DNA of 15,449 nt, from NCBI GenBank assembly GCA_964455635.1, contig CAYVWX010000052.1, positions 1 to 15,449 of the forward strand, given 5' to 3'. The translations under genes and the position numbers were made by a program. How positions within the stretch are numbered: the stretch's first letter is position 1; every line of letters starts with the position of its first letter. The notes beneath the pieces are model-generated. The model worked only from the letters and a program-made list of their open reading frames with translations. It was not told where the DNA came from and ran no database searches. Of this stretch, positions 7,368 through 15,155 are shown piece by piece. This DNA is from B16-G9 sp964455635 (GTDB taxonomy: Bacteria; Bacteroidota; Bacteroidia; Bacteroidales; F082).

Positions 7368-8720
7368 ATGGAGAGATATTTACAAATATTAACCATCTCG
7401 CTGGAAGCGGTTTTTTCCAATAAGCTTCGCTCGATACTCACGGCGTTGGGTATAATTTTTGGTGTGGCGGCGGTAATTGCCATGATGGCTATTGGCAACG
7501 GCGCTCAAAAAGAAATTTTGGACCAAATTAAACTGGTGGGTGTAAACAACATTGTTATTCTGCCCGTAAACCTCAACGACACAAAAGATCAGGAGCAGCA
7601 GGACTCGGAATCGGAAACGCCTTCCATGAACAAAAAATACTCGCCGGGATTAACGCTTAAAGATGCTGAAAATATTAGCCACGCCATTCCTACGGTAAAA
7701 CAGGTAAGCCCCGAAATTGTTTATCCCGTGCTGGCTGTCCGAAAAGGCAAAAAGTCGTCGGTTGATTTAACGGGGATAAACAACAATTTTTTCAATTTGT
7801 TTAACCTCACACTTCAAAAGGGAGTACATTTCAGCGATATTCAATCAGCCAAAGGCGACCCTGTATGTATCATAGGGCCTACGGTGGCCGCCAAACTCTT
7901 TCCCGACGAAAACCCCTTGGGGAAACAGCTTAAATGCGGCTCGGTATGGCTTAAGGTAATTGGGGTTTTACAAGGAGTAAAAACCGATAAAAAAGCCGAG
8001 AGCCTTGGCGTAAGCGATTACAATTCAAAAGTATTTGCCCCCATTAAAACCGTATTGCTGCGTTACAAAGACCGTTCTTTGGTTAGTCAGTCGTCGTTTG
8101 GCGGAGGACAAATGTTCAGAATGGGCGGCATGTCGATGTATATGTACCGCAATGCCAACAAAGTTGGTGAACATCAGCTTGATAAAATTGTTGTGCAGGT
8201 TGACGAAACAAAAAATCTGGCAGCCACTAAAACAGTTATCGAACAAATTTTAAACCGTCGCCATCAGGGAGTGCAGGACTTTGAAATTAAAATTCCCGAA
8301 TTATTGTTGAAACAGGAACAAAAAACCAAAGATATTTTTAACATTGTTTTGGGAGCCATAGCCGGTATCTCTCTTATCGTTGGCGGGATAGGAATTATGA
8401 ACATTATGCTGGCTTCGGTAATGGAGCGGATTCGTGAAATAGGAGTACGCCGTGCCATTGGAGCCACTAAAAAAGACATTATTCTTCAGTTTTTGTCGGA
8501 AGCCACCTTCATCAGCATTACCGGTGGATTTATCGGCATTTTGCTGGGAGTTATCATGGCAAGAATTATCAGCATCTCCACCGATATATTAACCATTGTT
8601 TCGTTTGTATCCATTGCCATATCGTTTGGAGTTGCTGCTACCGTAGGTATTGTTTTCGGCTGGTTGCCGGCTCGCAAAGCCGCCGAACAAGACCCTGTGG
8701 AATCGTTGCGGCACGACTAA
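7368..8720 (+). CDS. MacB/FtsX-type ABC export permease without ATPase domain
   Basis: Inner-membrane subunit of a mechanotransmission-type ABC exporter (MacB, LolC/E and FtsX group). One membrane helix at about 21-43 is followed by a large periplasmic domain (about 45-320) and then the FtsX domain with three helices. The conserved segment GGIGIMNIMLASVMERIREI, the following GVRRAIGATKKDI and the C-terminal ARKAAEQDPVESLR are typical of MacB. E. coli MacB is about 650 residues with an N-terminal ATPase; here the 450 residues begin directly at the permease, so a separate ATPase is needed and none is adjacent. The periplasmic domain has a Gly/Met-rich stretch with five Met in eleven residues (249-259). 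The gene is coupled to the adaptor gene. Substrate unknown; drugs, lipoproteins, peptides or metal are all possible. Confidence 0.88.
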   Translation: MERYLQILTISLEAVFSNKLRSILTALGIIFGVAAVIAMMAIGNGAQKEILDQIKLVGVNNIVILPVNLNDTKDQEQQDSESETPSMNKKYSPGLTLKDAENISHAIPTVKQVSPEIVYPVLAVRKGKKSSVDLTGINNNFFNLFNLTLQKGVHFSDIQSAKGDPVCIIGPTVAAKLFPDENPLGKQLKCGSVWLKVIGVLQGVKTDKKAESLGVSDYNSKVFAPIKTVLLRYKDRSLVSQSSFGGGQMFRMGGMSMYMYRNANKVGEHQLDKIVVQVDETKNLAATKTVIEQILNRRHQGVQDFEIKIPELLLKQEQKTKDIFNIVLGAIAGISLIVGGIGIMNIMLASVMERIREIGVRRAIGATKKDIILQFLSEATFISITGGFIGILLGVIMARIISISTDILTIVSFVSIAISFGVAATVGIVFGWLPARKAAEQDPVESLRHD

Positions 8721-8724
8721 TTTC

Positions 8725-8765
8725 GTAACTGTTTTTTAAAAATACGGTTACAGAATAATATTTTT
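8725..8765 (+). terminator. Candidate terminator after the export permease gene
   Basis: GTAAC at 8725-8729 can pair with GTTAC at 8747-8751, extended inward by a G-U, a G-C and an A-U pair to an eight-pair stem. A five-T run follows at 8761-8765. It begins five bases after the permease stop. The stem is weak and the T run is nine bases away, so this is tentative. Confidence 0.35.
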
Positions 8766-8828
8766 ACTGCCTGACGTTAAACAACTTCATCGAATCGAAA
8801 ATATTTAAAAATCATTGTCGCACATAAA

Positions 8829-11114
8829 ATGACTATCCTGACTGCTTTTAAAAACAATATCGTTCTGCTTTTTTTTACCGTTATATTACCGTTGTCGGTG
8901 GCGGCACAGGATACGTTGTTGCCAAAAAGGCCAAAAGTGGCGGTAGTACTTAGCGGCGGCGGCGCCAAAGGAATGGCACATGTCGGCTTTTTAAAAGTGA
9001 TGCAAAAGGCCGGTATCCATCCCGATATTATTGTTGGAACCTCCATGGGCAGTATTGTGGGGGGCTACTATGCATTGGGGTTTTCGCCCGACAGCATTGA
9101 AAAAATATTGAACAGTACCAACTGGGATGTGATGCTAAGCAACAAGGTTACCCTGCGCCAGGTTAACATCGACGAAAAAGAGAACCACAACCAATATATC
9201 ATGGATTTTCCCATGGACAAATGGAAACCGCGCCTTCCTTCGGGAGCTATACAGGGACATGAAATCGAACTAATGCTCGACCGTTTGTTGTGGAGTGCGG
9301 CAAAATATAAAAACTTCGATGATTTTCCCATTCGCTTCCGCTGTGTTTCGGTGGATATTCTTACCGGAAAACCCTACGTATTTAAAAAAGGTAACTTGTC
9401 GCTGGCACTGCGCTCAAGCATGTCGATACCCACGGTTATGGCTCCGGTAGAATACAACGGAATGCTGCTGGTGGATGGCGGACTGGTAAACAACTTTCCG
9501 GTGGATGTAGCTAAAAAAATGGGCGCCGGCATTATTATCGGCGTTTATACAGGCGGCAAACTGCTTTCAAAAGAAAAGCTAAAATCACTCATCAATATAT
9601 TAAAACAGTCGTCGCTGCTGGCAAGCATTAAAAATGCCCGACAACAACGTAAAAACTGCACACTCTATATCGAACCCGACTTAACCGGACTGAATGTTTC
9701 CGACTTTTCGGAATCCGACAGCATTATTGCCAGAGGCTATAAAACTTCCATGCGTTATTTTGACAAACTTAAAGCACTTTCCGACAGCATTAACCGTTTT
9801 AACATACCAACGCACAAAAAAGGTGTTCTTAAAGATTCGTTGTATTTAAGTGACTATAAAATAAAAAATATCAACGATAAATATACCAAAAGAATGGTTG
9901 AGCGATTTATAAAAAACGACAAACCGGGATGGCACAACTATTCAGAAATAGAAAACAGGTGCAAAACACTGTTCGGCACCAAACTATTTGCCAAAGTGGG
10001 CTATTCCATAGCACCTGCTGCCGACACCTCAGGCTACCGCATAACATACCATTTTAAAGAGCGGAACAAAAACACGCTGAGCTTTGCCGTAAACTACTCC
10101 AACTACTCAAATGCAGCCATTATTTTAGATTTGGTATTACGTAATATGTATATTTCAGGCTCTAAATTCGAAGCCAAAGTTGCACTGTCATCGCTGCCCA
10201 AAGCAAAATTCAGGTTTACCAAATATTTAGGAAAAAAATCAATGTTTGCCCTTAACACGGGCTACCTGTACGAGGAGAGCCTTTTTCCGGTTTACAACGA
10301 AAGCTCATGGATAAAGTCGGCTAAATACCTTCGTAAATATCACAATATCAGCTTTAACGGACTGCTTTTTTCGGGACGGCAAACAGAATTTTCGGCGGGG
10401 TTAACCGCACAATTAATTTTTCACCTTCCGCTGGTTGAATCGTCAGACCAGCTCATTAAAAAAGCCGAACTATCGGTTCAGTCGGCTACCTTTCAGGTAT
10501 TGTACAACCGGCTCGACAAAAAACATTTTCCCGACAAGGGAATCCAATACAGGTTTACCTCAAACTACTACATTAATCCGCGTTACGAAATTGTTTTTAA
10601 CCTCAACGATGAAAATTCTACCGAAAGGACAGAACATTATAAAACCGATAATTTCCTGCAGTTCAGAAGCGATTTTGCAGCCTACTCAAAATTCGGCAAG
10701 GTAACCATGAGCAACGAAGTGAACCTATACGCATCCTTTAGCGAAAACGCAAACCACCTTAACTCGTTTGTTTTGGGCGGCAGCGATATAACTGCCGATT
10801 ATTATTCAATACCATTTTGGGGACTACCCAAAAATTTTGCACTTCTCGGCAGCGGATTGCTGTATCGTGTAGGATTCAGATATCAGTTTATTAAAAACTT
10901 TTATGCCACCGTTAAAGCAAATACCATTTTCGATATTTATGTATCCGATACCCAACCCGATAACGAAACGGTTTATCTCGACAGCAAAACTATTACCGGA
11001 GCCGGAATAGGCCTTTCGTACAACTCTGTTATCGGCCCCATTTCGTTTATCGTCAGCAAAAGCTTCGATTACGGCCCGTTTTGGACCTATGTCAACATCG
11101 GGTTTAAGTTTTAG
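8829..11114 (+). CDS. PlpD-like patatin phospholipase with POTRA and outer-membrane barrel
   Basis: Secreted lipid acyl hydrolase carried on its own outer-membrane barrel, like the type Vd (PlpD) proteins. The signal peptide is residues 1 to about 26 (ending VAAQ). The patatin domain (about 35-240) has the oxyanion loop GGGAKG (43-48), nucleophile Ser72 in GTSMG (70-74) and catalytic Asp216 in DGG (216-218), so the Ser-Asp dyad is intact. A POTRA-like domain (about 340-410; YKIKNINDKYTKRMVERFI and LFGTKLFAKVGY) leads into about 350 residues of alternating strands ending in Phe761 (VNIGFKF), the usual barrel-insertion end. The 761 residues match this architecture. The gene lies alone, 108 bases after the export permease. 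The substrate is likely phospholipid, by family; whether it acts on own or foreign membranes is not known. Confidence 0.9.
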   Translation: MTILTAFKNNIVLLFFTVILPLSVAAQDTLLPKRPKVAVVLSGGGAKGMAHVGFLKVMQKAGIHPDIIVGTSMGSIVGGYYALGFSPDSIEKILNSTNWDVMLSNKVTLRQVNIDEKENHNQYIMDFPMDKWKPRLPSGAIQGHEIELMLDRLLWSAAKYKNFDDFPIRFRCVSVDILTGKPYVFKKGNLSLALRSSMSIPTVMAPVEYNGMLLVDGGLVNNFPVDVAKKMGAGIIIGVYTGGKLLSKEKLKSLINILKQSSLLASIKNARQQRKNCTLYIEPDLTGLNVSDFSESDSIIARGYKTSMRYFDKLKALSDSINRFNIPTHKKGVLKDSLYLSDYKIKNINDKYTKRMVERFIKNDKPGWHNYSEIENRCKTLFGTKLFAKVGYSIAPAADTSGYRITYHFKERNKNTLSFAVNYSNYSNAAIILDLVLRNMYISGSKFEAKVALSSLPKAKFRFTKYLGKKSMFALNTGYLYEESLFPVYNESSWIKSAKYLRKYHNISFNGLLFSGRQTEFSAGLTAQLIFHLPLVESSDQLIKKAELSVQSATFQVLYNRLDKKHFPDKGIQYRFTSNYYINPRYEIVFNLNDENSTERTEHYKTDNFLQFRSDFAAYSKFGKVTMSNEVNLYASFSENANHLNSFVLGGSDITADYYSIPFWGLPKNFALLGSGLLYRVGFRYQFIKNFYATVKANTIFDIYVSDTQPDNETVYLDSKTITGAGIGLSYNSVIGPISFIVSKSFDYGPFWTYVNIGFKF

Positions 11115-11149
11115 TACGAAAACAACCCCTGAGTTCTCATGCTCTTTTT

Positions 11150-11157
11150 TACCTTTG
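11150..11157 (+). promoter_or_regulatory. -7 box for the fructose-bisphosphatase gene
   Basis: TACCTTTG is a full match to the Bacteroidota -7 consensus, followed by CATAAAT, and lies 23 bases before the ATG. No -33 TTTG is visible at the expected distance. It sits within the 66-base gap after the patatin gene, so the bisphosphatase gene probably has its own promoter. Confidence 0.5.
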
Positions 11158-11180
11158 CATAAATTTTTAACATCTTACAC

Positions 11181-13163
11181 ATGGTTAATTTTAACGACAA
11201 TCAATACTCTTCGCAAGAGCTTACCAAAGAGATAAAGTACCTGAAACTTCTCTCCGACACCTTTCCAAGCATCCAAACCGCAAGCACCGAAATTATTAAC
11301 CTGGAGGCAATTATGAACCTTCCCAAAGGAACCGAACACTTCCTTACGGATATTCACGGCGAAGACGAAACATTCAGCCATGTAATTGCCAACGCTTCGG
11401 GAGTGGTAAAACGCAAGGTGGAAGATGTTTTTGGAAAAACACTGCGCGAAAAAGAAAAACGACAGCTTATCACCTTAATTTATTATCCGAAGGTTAAACT
11501 CGACCTTATTTTAAAAAAGGAAACCGATGTAAACGAGTGGTACTCCATTACTTTACAGCGACTTGCAAAAGTTGCCCGCGCCTCCTCCTCAAAATATACC
11601 CGCTCAAAAGTGCGTAAAGCCATGCCGGTTGATTTCAGCTACATTATTGACGAGCTGTTAAACGAAAGCGGCGAAGACAAAGAAGAGTATTTCGAGAGTA
11701 TCATAAACACCATCATCAATATTAACCGGGCACCGGCTTTTATTGTTGCCATGTGTAAATTTATTCAGCGCCTGCTTATCGACAGGCTTCATATTATCGG
11801 CGATATTTTCGACCGCGGGCCCAGTGCCGAAAAGGTTATGGATAAACTTATGGAACACCATGCCGTTGATATACAATGGGGTAACCACGACATCATCTGG
11901 ATGGGGGCTGCCGCCGGAAACCTGGCACTTATTGCCACCATTATCCGTATTTCGTTACGCTATCAAAACATCGACACGCTGGAAGATGCTTACGGCATTA
12001 ACATGCTGCCGCTGGCCACTTTTGCCATGGAGACTTATAAAAACGATGCCTGCGACCTGTTTGCACCTAAAACAGAAGTCATCGATAAAAATACCGAATT
12101 GGTAAAAAAGATGCACAAAGCCATTTCAATCATTCAGTTTAAACTGGAAGGCGAAATCATAAAACGAAATCCGCACTTTAACATGGATGACCGGCTGGTG
12201 CTTGACAAAATAGATTTCAAAAAAGGAACCATCACCCTGAACGGCGAAAAACATAAACTTCTCGATAGCAATTTTCCTACCATCAACCCTAAAAATCCTT
12301 ATAAATTAAACAAAGAAGAAGCCGAGATTATGGACAAGCTGCGCATCAGCATAAAAAACTCCAAACGGCTTCAGCGTCACATTGAGTTTTTATTTTCACA
12401 CGGCAGCATGTACCTTACTTATAACTCAAACCTGCTTTATCACGGCTGTATTCCCATGAACAGCGACGGTTCGTTTCAGGAGTTTGAAATAGGAGGCAGT
12501 GCCGTTTCGGGCAAAAAACTTTGCGACAGGTTTGAAATTGCCGTACGCCGCGGATACCAACACCGTTTTAGCAATAAAAACGAAAACATCAACCTTGATT
12601 ATTTCTGGTACCTGTGGTGCGGCGAAACCTCTCCCCTCTTCGGAAAGAAAAAAATGGCCACCTTCGAACGCTACTTCGTGGCTGATAAAAAAACACATAA
12701 AGAAGACCGCAACGACTACTATAACCTGGTTTATAACGACGAAAAATATGCCGACAAAATTTTGGAGGAGTTTAACCTCAGCCCAAAAAATTCGCACATT
12801 GTAAACGGCCACGTTCCGGTAAAAGTTAAAAAAGGCGAAAAACCCATTAAAGCCAACGGTAAATTGTTCGTCATCGACGGAGGCATGTCGAAACCCTATC
12901 AAAAGGTGACCGGCGTTTCGGGATACACCCTTATTTACAACTCTTACGGGCTGGTACTTGTTGAACACGAGCATTTTGAGTCGCGGCAAAAAGCCATTGA
13001 AGAAGAAATTGATATTATATCCAACAGAATATTTATTGAAGCAAAAACCAACCGAAAACGGGTACGCGATACCGACATTGGCAAAGAGCTGCAAAGCCAA
13101 ATTGACGATTTAAAATTGTTGCTGGCAGCTTATCGCAAAGGACTTATTAAAGAGAGATTATAA
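11181..13163 (+). CDS. fbp: Fructose-1,6-bisphosphatase, class III
   Basis: Hydrolyses fructose 1,6-bisphosphate to fructose 6-phosphate in the cytoplasm, the committed step of gluconeogenesis. The 660 residues match the class III (Firmicutes/Bacteroidota) enzyme, which is unrelated to the class I enzyme of E. coli and instead has a calcineurin-like metallophosphatase core. The core motifs are in order: TDIHGEDE with Asp57 and His59, GDIFDRGPS (207-215), GNHD (234-237), a later His421 in YHGCIP, and NGHVPV (542-547). Between the third and fourth motifs is the long family-specific insert (about 260-400). It starts at an ATG just after a good promoter box and precedes the aspartate kinase gene by 67 bases; joint transcription is possible but not shown. 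Loss of any core motif is not seen, so it should be active. Confidence 0.95.
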   Translation: MVNFNDNQYSSQELTKEIKYLKLLSDTFPSIQTASTEIINLEAIMNLPKGTEHFLTDIHGEDETFSHVIANASGVVKRKVEDVFGKTLREKEKRQLITLIYYPKVKLDLILKKETDVNEWYSITLQRLAKVARASSSKYTRSKVRKAMPVDFSYIIDELLNESGEDKEEYFESIINTIININRAPAFIVAMCKFIQRLLIDRLHIIGDIFDRGPSAEKVMDKLMEHHAVDIQWGNHDIIWMGAAAGNLALIATIIRISLRYQNIDTLEDAYGINMLPLATFAMETYKNDACDLFAPKTEVIDKNTELVKKMHKAISIIQFKLEGEIIKRNPHFNMDDRLVLDKIDFKKGTITLNGEKHKLLDSNFPTINPKNPYKLNKEEAEIMDKLRISIKNSKRLQRHIEFLFSHGSMYLTYNSNLLYHGCIPMNSDGSFQEFEIGGSAVSGKKLCDRFEIAVRRGYQHRFSNKNENINLDYFWYLWCGETSPLFGKKKMATFERYFVADKKTHKEDRNDYYNLVYNDEKYADKILEEFNLSPKNSHIVNGHVPVKVKKGEKPIKANGKLFVIDGGMSKPYQKVTGVSGYTLIYNSYGLVLVEHEHFESRQKAIEEEIDIISNRIFIEAKTNRKRVRDTDIGKELQSQIDDLKLLLAAYRKGLIKERL

Positions 13164-13230
13164 ACCTAAACCGTTGAATAAAACCTGCAGGTATTGTTGC
13201 CGGAAAAATAAATAGCTGCTTAAAAACATT

Positions 13231-14496
13231 ATGATAAGAGTTTTTAAATTCGGAGGAGCACTGTTAAACGATGCAAAGGGCATTGAACAGATGGTTTCTA
13301 TTGTAGAGGAGTTTAAGTGCGAGCCTCTGATAGTAGTGGTTTCGGCCATTGGCAAAACAACCAATGCCCTCGAAAACCTCTTGTCGCTGGCCTGGAACAA
13401 AGAGGAAAACCTTGCCGGGGCTTACTTTTCGTTGAAAAGTTTCCACCTTAACCTTATCCGTTCCCTGCCCGCTGTGAACCACCCTGAACTTATCAACGAA
13501 ACAGAAACTCTTTTCAGAGACCTCTGGGATGCCTTAAACACCCCTTGCGACAACTACTATCTTGCTTACGACCGGATAGTTAGTTTCGGCGAAAAAATCT
13601 CCGGTAAAATTATTGCCACCCGTTTGGCTGCCAAAAAACTTGTCGTCAGCGAGCTTCCTGCACAATCAATAATAGCTACCAACAGCAACTTTACCGATGC
13701 TTCCGTTGACTGGCAAAAAACCCGTTTAAACATTAAAACTGCTCTTGTACCCCTGCTTCACGACGGTAAAATTGTTGTAACACAAGGTTTTATAGGAAGT
13801 AATCCGCAAGGCGACACCACCACCTTAGGCAGAGAAGGCTCCGATTTTACGGCCGCTATTATCGGAAGTATCTTAAATGCCAACGAAATAGTAATCTGGA
13901 AAGATGTTCCGGGAATTATGAATGCCGACCCCAAACTTTTTAAAGATACCGTAAAGCTAAACAATATTTCGTACCACGAAGCCATTGAGCTGGCCTTTTA
14001 CGGCGCATCGGTTATCCACCCCAAAACCATACAACCGCTGCAAAAAAACGGACTGCCCTTGCAGGTACGCTCCTTTTGGCAGCCACACACCAAGCCCACA
14101 ATAATTTCGGACAACACCTTAAACGATGATAAAATTCCTAAAATTATCGTAAAGAAAAACCAAACATTGTTAAGCATCAGCTCGCGTAATCTTGACTTTA
14201 TTAACGAAGAAAATCTGGCAGGTATTTTTAAAATATTTAACAAGCATAAAGTACACATCAACCTCATGCAAAACTCAGCCGTAAGTTTTTCGGCCTGTTT
14301 TAACCAAAATGACAAAAAGCAAAAACCACTTATCGCCGAATTGTCAAATAAATTTTATATAAAATATAATTCGGGGTTGACATTATTTACTTTCAGGCAC
14401 TATAATGATACTTTAATTTCGCAATATATTGCACATCGATTGGTGCTGCTTGAGCAGAAAAACCGGAAAATAGCCCAATTTTTGGTCGTTTTTTAG
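13231..14496 (+). CDS. Aspartate kinase, monofunctional
   Basis: Phosphorylates L-aspartate to 4-phospho-aspartate, the first step toward lysine, diaminopimelate, threonine and methionine. The kinase domain (1 to about 300) shows FKFGGAL (5-11; KFGGTS is more usual), VVSAIGKTTNALE (37-49), IVSFGEKIS (116-124), the substrate segment TQGFIGSNPQGDTTTLGREG (184-203) and WKDVPGIMNADP (223-234), then ASVIHPKTIQPL (259-270). From about 311 a regulatory ACT region follows (LLSISSRNLDFINEENLAGI and VHINLMQNSAVSFSACF), with a shortened second repeat ending at FLVVF. The 421 residues are shorter than E. coli LysC (449), but this short form with an EQKxR end is, from memory, normal in Bacteroidota, so I do not call it truncated. 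No other gene of the pathway is adjacent. Which end product controls it cannot be read. Confidence 0.93.
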   Translation: MIRVFKFGGALLNDAKGIEQMVSIVEEFKCEPLIVVVSAIGKTTNALENLLSLAWNKEENLAGAYFSLKSFHLNLIRSLPAVNHPELINETETLFRDLWDALNTPCDNYYLAYDRIVSFGEKISGKIIATRLAAKKLVVSELPAQSIIATNSNFTDASVDWQKTRLNIKTALVPLLHDGKIVVTQGFIGSNPQGDTTTLGREGSDFTAAIIGSILNANEIVIWKDVPGIMNADPKLFKDTVKLNNISYHEAIELAFYGASVIHPKTIQPLQKNGLPLQVRSFWQPHTKPTIISDNTLNDDKIPKIIVKKNQTLLSISSRNLDFINEENLAGIFKIFNKHKVHINLMQNSAVSFSACFNQNDKKQKPLIAELSNKFYIKYNSGLTLFTFRHYNDTLISQYIAHRLVLLEQKNRKIAQFLVVF

Positions 14497-14527
14497 CTTA
14501 ATGTCTGTTACACTGCATTTTAAGGCA

Positions 14528-14567
14528 CAAACCTTAGAATTTACTTTAAGGTTTGAACCCGTTTTTT
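14528..14567 (+). terminator. Probable terminator after the aspartate kinase gene
   Basis: A perfect nine-base inverted repeat, CAAACCTTA (14528-14536) and TAAGGTTTG (14547-14555), with a ten-base loop, is followed six bases later by six T (14562-14567). It starts 31 bases after the kinase stop and fits an intrinsic terminator, although the T run does not touch the stem. Confidence 0.55.
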
Positions 14568-14576
14568 GGCAAAAAC

Positions 14577-14607
14577 CTACACTTTAGTGTAGTATAAAAA
14601 CTACACT
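14577..14607. promoter_or_regulatory. Three-arm inverted-repeat element (possible operator)
   Basis: CTACACT (14577-14583), AGTGTAG (14586-14592) and CTACACT (14601-14607) make two overlapping perfect inverted repeats that share the middle arm. The first has a two-base centre; the second extends to AGTGTAGT/ACTACACT with a six-base centre. They end about 30 bases before the -7-like box of the next gene, a place that suits a dimeric regulator. As RNA the two hairpins would exclude each other, but the tight first one could hardly form a loop. Confidence 0.5.
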
Positions 14608-14617
14608 GTTCCTACCT

Positions 14618-14647
14618 TGTTTTAGGTGTTTTTATGTGTTTTCTTTG
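14618..14647 (+). promoter_or_regulatory. Possible promoter of the small secreted-protein gene
   Basis: TTG (14618-14620) and TTTCTTTG (14640-14647) are 19 bases apart, close to the Bacteroidota arrangement TTTG-N19-TAnnTTTG, with one mismatch in the second box. It lies about 30 bases before the ATG at 14677. Confidence 0.4.
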
Positions 14648-14676
14648 TAAGATACAAACCATAAAAAATTAAAGCC

Positions 14677-15069
14677 ATGAAAAAGCAAGTTTTATTTTCA
14701 GTATTTTTTGCAGTATCAATTTTCTTTTCTGCAAATGTTTTCGCACAATTTCCAATTGCCTCGTACGACACTCCGGTAACAGCAGGTACCTATTTTACCA
14801 TGTCGCACGCTTCCGCTCCGGCCATGTCGGCTGAAAAAAGAAAAATGGTTGTTAATACAACTGATCCCGGTACCAACTCACCTACAGCCACCTTTGTAAC
14901 TTTTGTGGTTTATACTTTGGATATGCAAACCTTTAAAGGCCCCTACACGCTGCAGATAGGATCTTCCAAAACCATTGAAATCGACGAAAGACAATGGGGA
15001 CTGGTGGTACTGGGCCAAACAGCTGATTGTAACATGTCGGTATTTACAGGCAGCAACGACGCCCGATAA
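14677..15069 (+). CDS. Small secreted protein of unknown family
   Basis: I do not recognise this 130-residue protein. Residues 1-23 are a clear signal peptide (MKKQ, a Phe/Val-rich core, then NVFA before Gln24), and there is no lipobox, so a mature chain of about 107 residues should be periplasmic or secreted. The mature part has a Ser/Ala/Met-rich stretch (about 42-55), a Thr-rich stretch NTTDPGTNSPTATF, then alternating hydrophobic residues (FVVYTLDM, YTLQIG, KTIEID, WGLVVLG) that suggest a small beta sandwich. It has one cysteine, in TADCNMSVF, so no internal disulfide. No enzyme motif is visible. The gene has its own promoter-like box, with an inverted-repeat element before it, and is followed after 86 bases by a TPR-like gene on the same strand. 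The good signal peptide and normal Bacteroidota start region make it a likely real gene. Confidence 0.8.
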   Translation: MKKQVLFSVFFAVSIFFSANVFAQFPIASYDTPVTAGTYFTMSHASAPAMSAEKRKMVVNTTDPGTNSPTATFVTFVVYTLDMQTFKGPYTLQIGSSKTIEIDERQWGLVVLGQTADCNMSVFTGSNDAR

Positions 15070-15127
15070 ACCGTAAAAATTAATTTCATAATAAACCCCG
15101 GAACGTCCACCGTTTAAAGATATGTAT

Positions 15128-15135
15128 TACCTTTG
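15128..15135 (+). promoter_or_regulatory. -7 box for the TPR-like gene at the window end
   Basis: TACCTTTG, a full match to TAnnTTTG and identical to the box before the fructose-bisphosphatase gene, lies 20 bases before the ATG at 15156. No -33 element is apparent. Confidence 0.45.
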
Positions 15136-15155
15136 TTAAAGAAACATATTTTTGA

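Noticed and set aside
12426..13100. Open frame of 224 codons on the minus strand inside the fructose-bisphosphatase gene
   Set aside because: It is the reverse frame of a highly conserved enzyme, has no recognisable domain or start signals, and its Phe/Val-rich protein is what a reverse shadow of Lys/Asn-rich coding gives.
13183..13192. Ten-base palindrome ACCTGCAGGT between the bisphosphatase and kinase genes
   Set aside because: It has no loop and no T run, so it is not a terminator, and a single ten-base palindrome is not strong evidence for an operator.
14307..14496. Truncated C-terminus of aspartate kinase
   Set aside because: The second ACT repeat is shorter than in E. coli LysC, but the end resembles what I know of the short Bacteroidota form, and there is no sign of a frameshift.
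15070..15127. Terminator after the small secreted-protein gene
   Set aside because: Only a four-base stem (AACG/CGTT) without a T run was found, which is too weak to report.
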